Assembly: GCA_026770585.1 (NCBI GenBank)
Contig: MU646404.1
Span: forward strand, 490,450 to 501,215
Direction: 5' to 3'
Length of the DNA stretch: 10,766 nucleotides
Source of the DNA: Baffinella frigidus
Taxonomy: Eukaryota; Cryptophyceae; Cryptomonadales; Baffinellaceae
A program made the position numbers and the translations under genes. Positions 6,637-10,700 of this stretch are shown in pieces; position 1 is the first letter of the stretch, and each line of letters begins with the position of its first letter. A model generated the notes under the pieces. That model ran no database searches. It was not told the origin of the DNA and saw only the letters and a list, made by a program, of their open reading frames with translations.

Positions 6637-6724
6637 CTCCGACTCCTTTCGCCCCCCGCTCATCCCACCACAACAGGCAAGCGCCCTCTCCCTACGATGT
6701 TGGTTTCGATCCGTAATAAACGCA

Positions 6725-6727
<3 letters not shown>

Positions 6728-6756
<29 letters not shown>
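6728..6756. repeat. (CT)n microsatellite
   Basis: Pure CT dinucleotides, about 14 units, between unique flanks. It lies 40 bases left of MITE family A copy 8. Confidence 0.9.
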
Positions 6757-6759
<3 letters not shown>

Positions 6760-6797
6760 CGACCTGCATCCCCGCTCGAGTGCCGAGCCTCAGCCTC

Positions 6798-6917
6798 CAC
6801 AGGGGTACCTCGCTCACAAGAAACCGCGCCCCCCTAGGAACCTACAGGAGCCCTATGCCTAGGACCCTATGGTGGCCCTAGGGGGGGGCGCTTTCTTATG
6901 AGCGAGGTACCTCTGTA
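6798..6917. mobile_element. MITE family A, copy 8
   Basis: CAGGGGTACCTCGCTCACAA left arm, CTTATGAGCGAGGTACCTCTG right arm in two adjoining pieces, 120 bp. The left TA has become CA while the right is TA. Interior CCCCCCTAGGAACCTACAGG and GGTGGCCCTAGGGG. A few substitutions in each arm. Confidence 0.85.
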
Positions 6918-6978
6918 GCCCAAGCCACTCCCAAGCCCTCACTTGCCTGGGGCATGTAGGTTAGACGATTCTGGGGAC

Positions 6979-7083
6979 TATCCCTCAAGTGGCGGACGGG
7001 CGAATATTCGCCCTAACTCGCCCTAGGCAGGTCCTAGGACCCCACCGTAGGGGCGTATGAGCCTACTGGTCACTTACGGGATA
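6979..7083. mobile_element. MITE family B, copy 3
   Basis: TATCCCTCAAGTGGCGGACG left end, CTGGTCACTTACGGGATA right end, 105 bp. The interior contains the palindrome GGGCGAATATTCGCCC, then GGCAGGTCCTAGGACCCC and ACCGTAGGGGCGTATG. TA at both borders. Confidence 0.85.
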
Positions 7084-7188
7084 GCTTATGAGGCTCACTT
7101 GCCCCAGGGAGGTTATGAGGCTCACTTGCCCTGGGGCATGTAGGTGCACCGCTCCTTGTGGATCAGGTGGCACGTCCGTTCCACCTGG

Positions 7189-7366
7189 TTTCGGGTTTCG
7201 GGTTTCGGGTTTGGGGGTTTGGAGTTTGGGGTTTGGGGTTTGGGGTTTGGGGTTTGGGGTTTGGGGTTTTGTGTTTTGTGTTTTGTGTTTAGGGTTGAGG
7301 GTTTAGGGGTTTGGGTTTAGGGGTTTGGGTTTAGGGGTCAAGGTTTCAGGTTGAGGGTTGAAGGGG
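7189..7366. repeat. Degenerate telomere-like array 2
   Basis: Starts with TTTCGGG units, continues with six or more TTTGGGG units, then TTTTGTG, then TTTAGGGG. Block-wise changes of unit type suggest local expansion of mutated units rather than fresh telomerase addition. Confidence 0.9.
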
Positions 7367-7480
7367 GCGGTGCATGTCCATATTCGCGAGCAACCCCTGT
7401 ACTGTCAGGAGTCTCGAGGGGTTAACCAAAGCAAACGAAGAAGACGATACGCAAAAAGTTACGAGTAAAGCAAAAATAAG

Positions 7481-7584
7481 TATCCCTTCAGTGCCCATAG
7501 GGCGAATGTTCACCCTAACTCACCCTAGGCAGGTCCTAGGACCATGCCGTGAGGTCTATGGGCCTACTGGCCACTTAAGGGATA
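7481..7584. mobile_element. MITE family B, copy 4
   Basis: TATCCCTTCAGTGCCCATAG left end and GGCCACTTAAGGGATA right end, 104 bp. Interior GGGCGAATGTTCACCC (decayed palindrome), CTAGGCAGGTCCTAGGACC and a mutated GTGAGGTCTATGGGCC. It interrupts a run of AGTAAAGCAAAA units: related sequence lies on both sides (7464 and 7586 onward). It is downstream of RPN5 exon d. Confidence 0.85.
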
Positions 7585-7640
7585 GAGTAAAGCACAAAGA
7601 AGAAGCGCAAAGAGTAAAGCAAAAAGAAGAAGAAAATGAC

Positions 7641-7703
7641 CTTCCCGAGAAGCTCCGAGATGTTGTTGCTCCATTCGTTGAGGACGTCCGTAGGATCCTT
7701 GGC
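7641..7703 (-). CDS. RPN5: RPN5 exon d, complete copy (start of the C-terminal helix)
   Basis: A 63-base exon of 21 codons reading AKDPTDVLNEWSNN then ISELLGK, with acceptor CTCGCAG and a likely donor GTCATT. It corresponds to the K-D-P-x-x-L-N-x-W-S segment where Rpn5 enters the C-terminal helix, which in known lids joins the helical bundle that holds the subunits together. The pyrimidine tract of the acceptor is made of CCCTAAACCC telomere-like units (7707-7724). If the donor is not used, the frame continues through a pyrimidine-rich stretch (VIFFFFLLYS) to a stop near 7575. The final exon was not located downstream. Confidence 0.8.
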
Positions 7704-10700
7704 CTGCGAGGGTTTAGGGTTTAGACGAGGCGGAGCTCCCAACATAGGCGGACACTGAAACTTGTTCTGCAGAAAAGCCATGCTTCTCGGACCATGAATC
7801 AAGCACGTCCGGAGGGTTCTGGGCCTGGCACGCGGAGCATGTTAATTAGAGAGACCATTATCCATACGGAGAGATGAATCTAAGAAAGTCGTTCGATGGA
7901 GAGCGTAATTCAAGAGACTCATTCGATGGGTATCCCTTAAGTGACCAGGCCCCCAAATTTGGGGGCCTGAGGTCCTAGGCTGGTCCTAGGGCCCTACGGT
8001 AGGGCGTATGAGCCTACTGGCCACTTGAGGGATAAATGCACAGTGGGCCTCCCGCCTGGCAGACGTTTGGACCACTCCTCGTTTCTAGCCTTGAGTGCAC
8101 CATGCGCGTTCAGGACGTCGTCAGTAGGGTCGTTGGCCTGCAGGGTGTAGGGTGTAGGGTGTGGGGGGTAGGGTGTAGGGTGTAGGGTGTAGGGTGTAGG
8201 GTGTAGGGTGTGGGGGGTAGGGTGTAGGGTGTAGGGTGTAGGGTGTAGGGTGTAGGGTGTGGGGGGTAGGGTGTAGGGTGTGGGGTGTAGGGTTTAGGGT
8301 TCAGAGTTTAGGGTTTAGGGTTCAGAGTTTAGGGTTTAGGGTTCAGGGTTTAGGGTTTGCGGGGTTTGCGGGGTTTGCGGGGCCAAGGGCCTTGACCTGA
8401 GGGCGAGTTTCGGGTTTTGGGCTTCTTGTTTTCGGTTTTCTGGTTTTCGGTACTCTGGTTTCGGTTTTCAGTTTTTTCGGTTTTGCAGGTTTCGGTTGTC
8501 GGGGTTTGACCTGCGTGAAGGTCGCGACGCCGTTGAGCCGGTCGATTCGGCACCACATCGTCCCTGCCCAATAACCCCCCAAGCGTTCAATAACCCCCCA
8601 AGCGTTCAGCACGAACCCTCTTAAGGCAAGAACCCTCTTAAGGATGGAGAAATAACCGTGAGAAATAAATCACAAGGGTTCAATAATAATAACTCACATC
8701 GTCCCTGCCCAATAACCCCCCAAGCGTTCAGCACGAACCTTCTTAAGGATGGAGAAAATAACCGTGAGAAATAAACCACCAGGGTTCAATAATGACCCAC
8801 ATCGTCCCTGCCCAATAACCCCCCAAGGGTTCAGCAAGAACCCTCTAAGGATGGAGAAATAACCCTCACAGATTCAGCACGGCACTAGAGCACTGTGCAG
8901 AGAAGTTGACCACGGGAAATAATGGAAAATTGACACATTGGAGCCATTTTGTCATTTTTTGAGAAATTTAGTACCATGAATTTCTCAAAAGTGGACAAAA
9001 TGGCTCCAATTTCTCATTTTCCGGGTGGCCAACTTCTCTGCACAGCGCTCTACATCGTCCCTGCCCGCGCCATCAAGAGTTCAGCAATCCCAGGGTTCAG
9101 CACTGTTTGACCAGACAAGTGTAACACAGTTTTTGTTTCGGGCTTCGGGTTTCGTTTTGGGTGTTGCAATTTTCTTGTTCGGTGCAAGAAAATTTCGGTG
9201 CAGGTACGCACCTGCCATGACCATGCACACGTGCTTCTCGCCCTGGTCTACAGCTTCGTGTTTCGTGTATGTATTTATGGGTGTTTCATGTTTGTATGGT
9301 TTAGGTGCAGGGCACCAAATCGGGTACTCACTATGGGAAATGAGTTGAAATAACCTACGGAACGGGACCTGCCATGACCATGTCGCACACGTGCCTCTCG
9401 GTCTACGTATCAAGTCTATGCCTTCGTGTTCCGTGTTTTGTACGTATTGTTAAGGTGTAGGTCACCACACAGTGGACCACGGACCTTCCATCAAAAGTCA
9501 ACTTACCCTGTGGGCAGTTAACTTACAAGATTTTCAATACAAATTTGGTCACGTTACCGATAAATCCGGGGGTCCCGAACCCCTCGAAGCCCACCGTGTG
9601 GATAGCAGATAGCACCGTACCTGCCACGACCATGCCGTACACGTGCTCCTCGGTCTCGGGTCTCGGGTTTCGGGTTCAGGACGGGTGTACGGGTTGCAGG
9701 GGTTATGGAGTCGGTTACGGGGGGCGCACCAGCCACGACCATGTCGCAGACGTGCTTCTCGGTCTGGTCGTGCGGGAGCTCGAGGAGCTGCGCGAGACGC
9801 TCCATCGTGATGTTTGTGTAGTACGTCGCCATGACCTGGTGCGGTGAGGGTTGAGCCTTCCAGAATCAGGAAGTTGAACCCTAACCCCTCCCCACCCGGT
9901 GATGGCAACCCGCAGGTGGATAGTCCGTTAAGAGTTGGATAGTCGGTTCGAAATTTAGGTGTAGGCTTTAGGCTAGAGGAGCTGCGCGAGGCGCTCCATC
10001 GTGATGTTTGTGTAGTACGTCGCCATCACCTGACAAGGGGAATAGTCCGTTAATGATATAGTCCGTTAATGAAGTCCGTTAGATGTGTATAGTCCGTTAA
10101 GCGTCGTATAGTCCGTTAGGGTTGTATAGTCCGTTAGAGGTCTATAGTCCGTTCAGGATTTAGGGTTAGGGTTTAGGGTTTAGGGTGTGCAGCTGCGCGA
10201 GGCGCTCCATCGTGATGTTTGTGTAGTACGTCGCCATCACCTGAGGGGGTGGATAGTCCGTTAACGATGAGAGCGATCCGGTTCAATCAACTGCCGTTCG
10301 TGGATGGTGCCCTCGTTCGTAGCGTACCCGGATGTGAGGGAAAACTTTTCGAGAAAACCGAGACTTTTGGGGAAATCCCGAGACTCTGGGGTGGAGCTAA
10401 AACCCTGAACCCTGAACGCACCCGGATGTTGTGCGGGTCGATGCGGATGTGAAGGCTTCTAACCGCACGTTCCACCCACTCGGATTTGTGGGTGGAGCTC
10501 AAACCACAACCTCCATGCACACATATGGTGAGTGTGTTTTGACTAGAATAGAACGCACCCGGATGTTGTGCTGGACGACGCGGATGTGAAGCCCCCCTAG
10601 ACCCTCAGGGTCCAAACACTCGAATTCGGGGTGGGGGGTGGGGGGGGGGCACGAACCACCCAAAGTGGTCACGGATACCACCAACAGTGGACATTTGGGA

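Larger units (their letters stand above)
8554..8885. repeat. Tandem repeat of about 103 bp carrying exon c acceptor
   Basis: Three units starting CACATCGTCCCTGCCCAATA, each with AACCCCCCAAG-GTTCAGCA, AACCCTCTTAAGGATGGAGA and (in the first two) AATAACCGTGAGAAATAAA then AGGGTTCAATAAT. The first unit is longer because two segments inside it (ACCCCCCAAGCGTTCAATA and AGAACCCTCTTAAGG) are themselves doubled. The third is truncated. Each start is the reverse complement of the exon c acceptor and first exon bases. Confidence 0.85.

Noticed and set aside
6690-6716. GGTTTCGATCC, resembling a tRNA B box (also GGTTTTGATCC near 939)
   Set aside because: No acceptor stem, anticodon arm or A box could be found around either; they are two copies of a short repeat.
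8554-8885. Regular repeats with spacers, considered as a CRISPR array
   Set aside because: Units are contiguous tandem copies with internal duplications, in a eukaryotic intron, with no unique spacers of even length.
9025-9413. 100-codon open frames on both strands
   Set aside because: They overlap exon b donor-edge copies and intron repeats. The only meaningful peptide in them is the EKHVC-MVMA exon fragment, already listed.
10040-10156. Minisatellite considered as a CRISPR or iteron array
   Set aside because: The 8-10-base core with 7-10-base variable gaps is too short for CRISPR, and the setting is an intron.
10321-10340. Possible fourth exon a donor edge (ACATCCGG followed by GTACGC)
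   Set aside because: Only about nine exon bases match, and they blend two parts of exon a. Too short to separate from chance.
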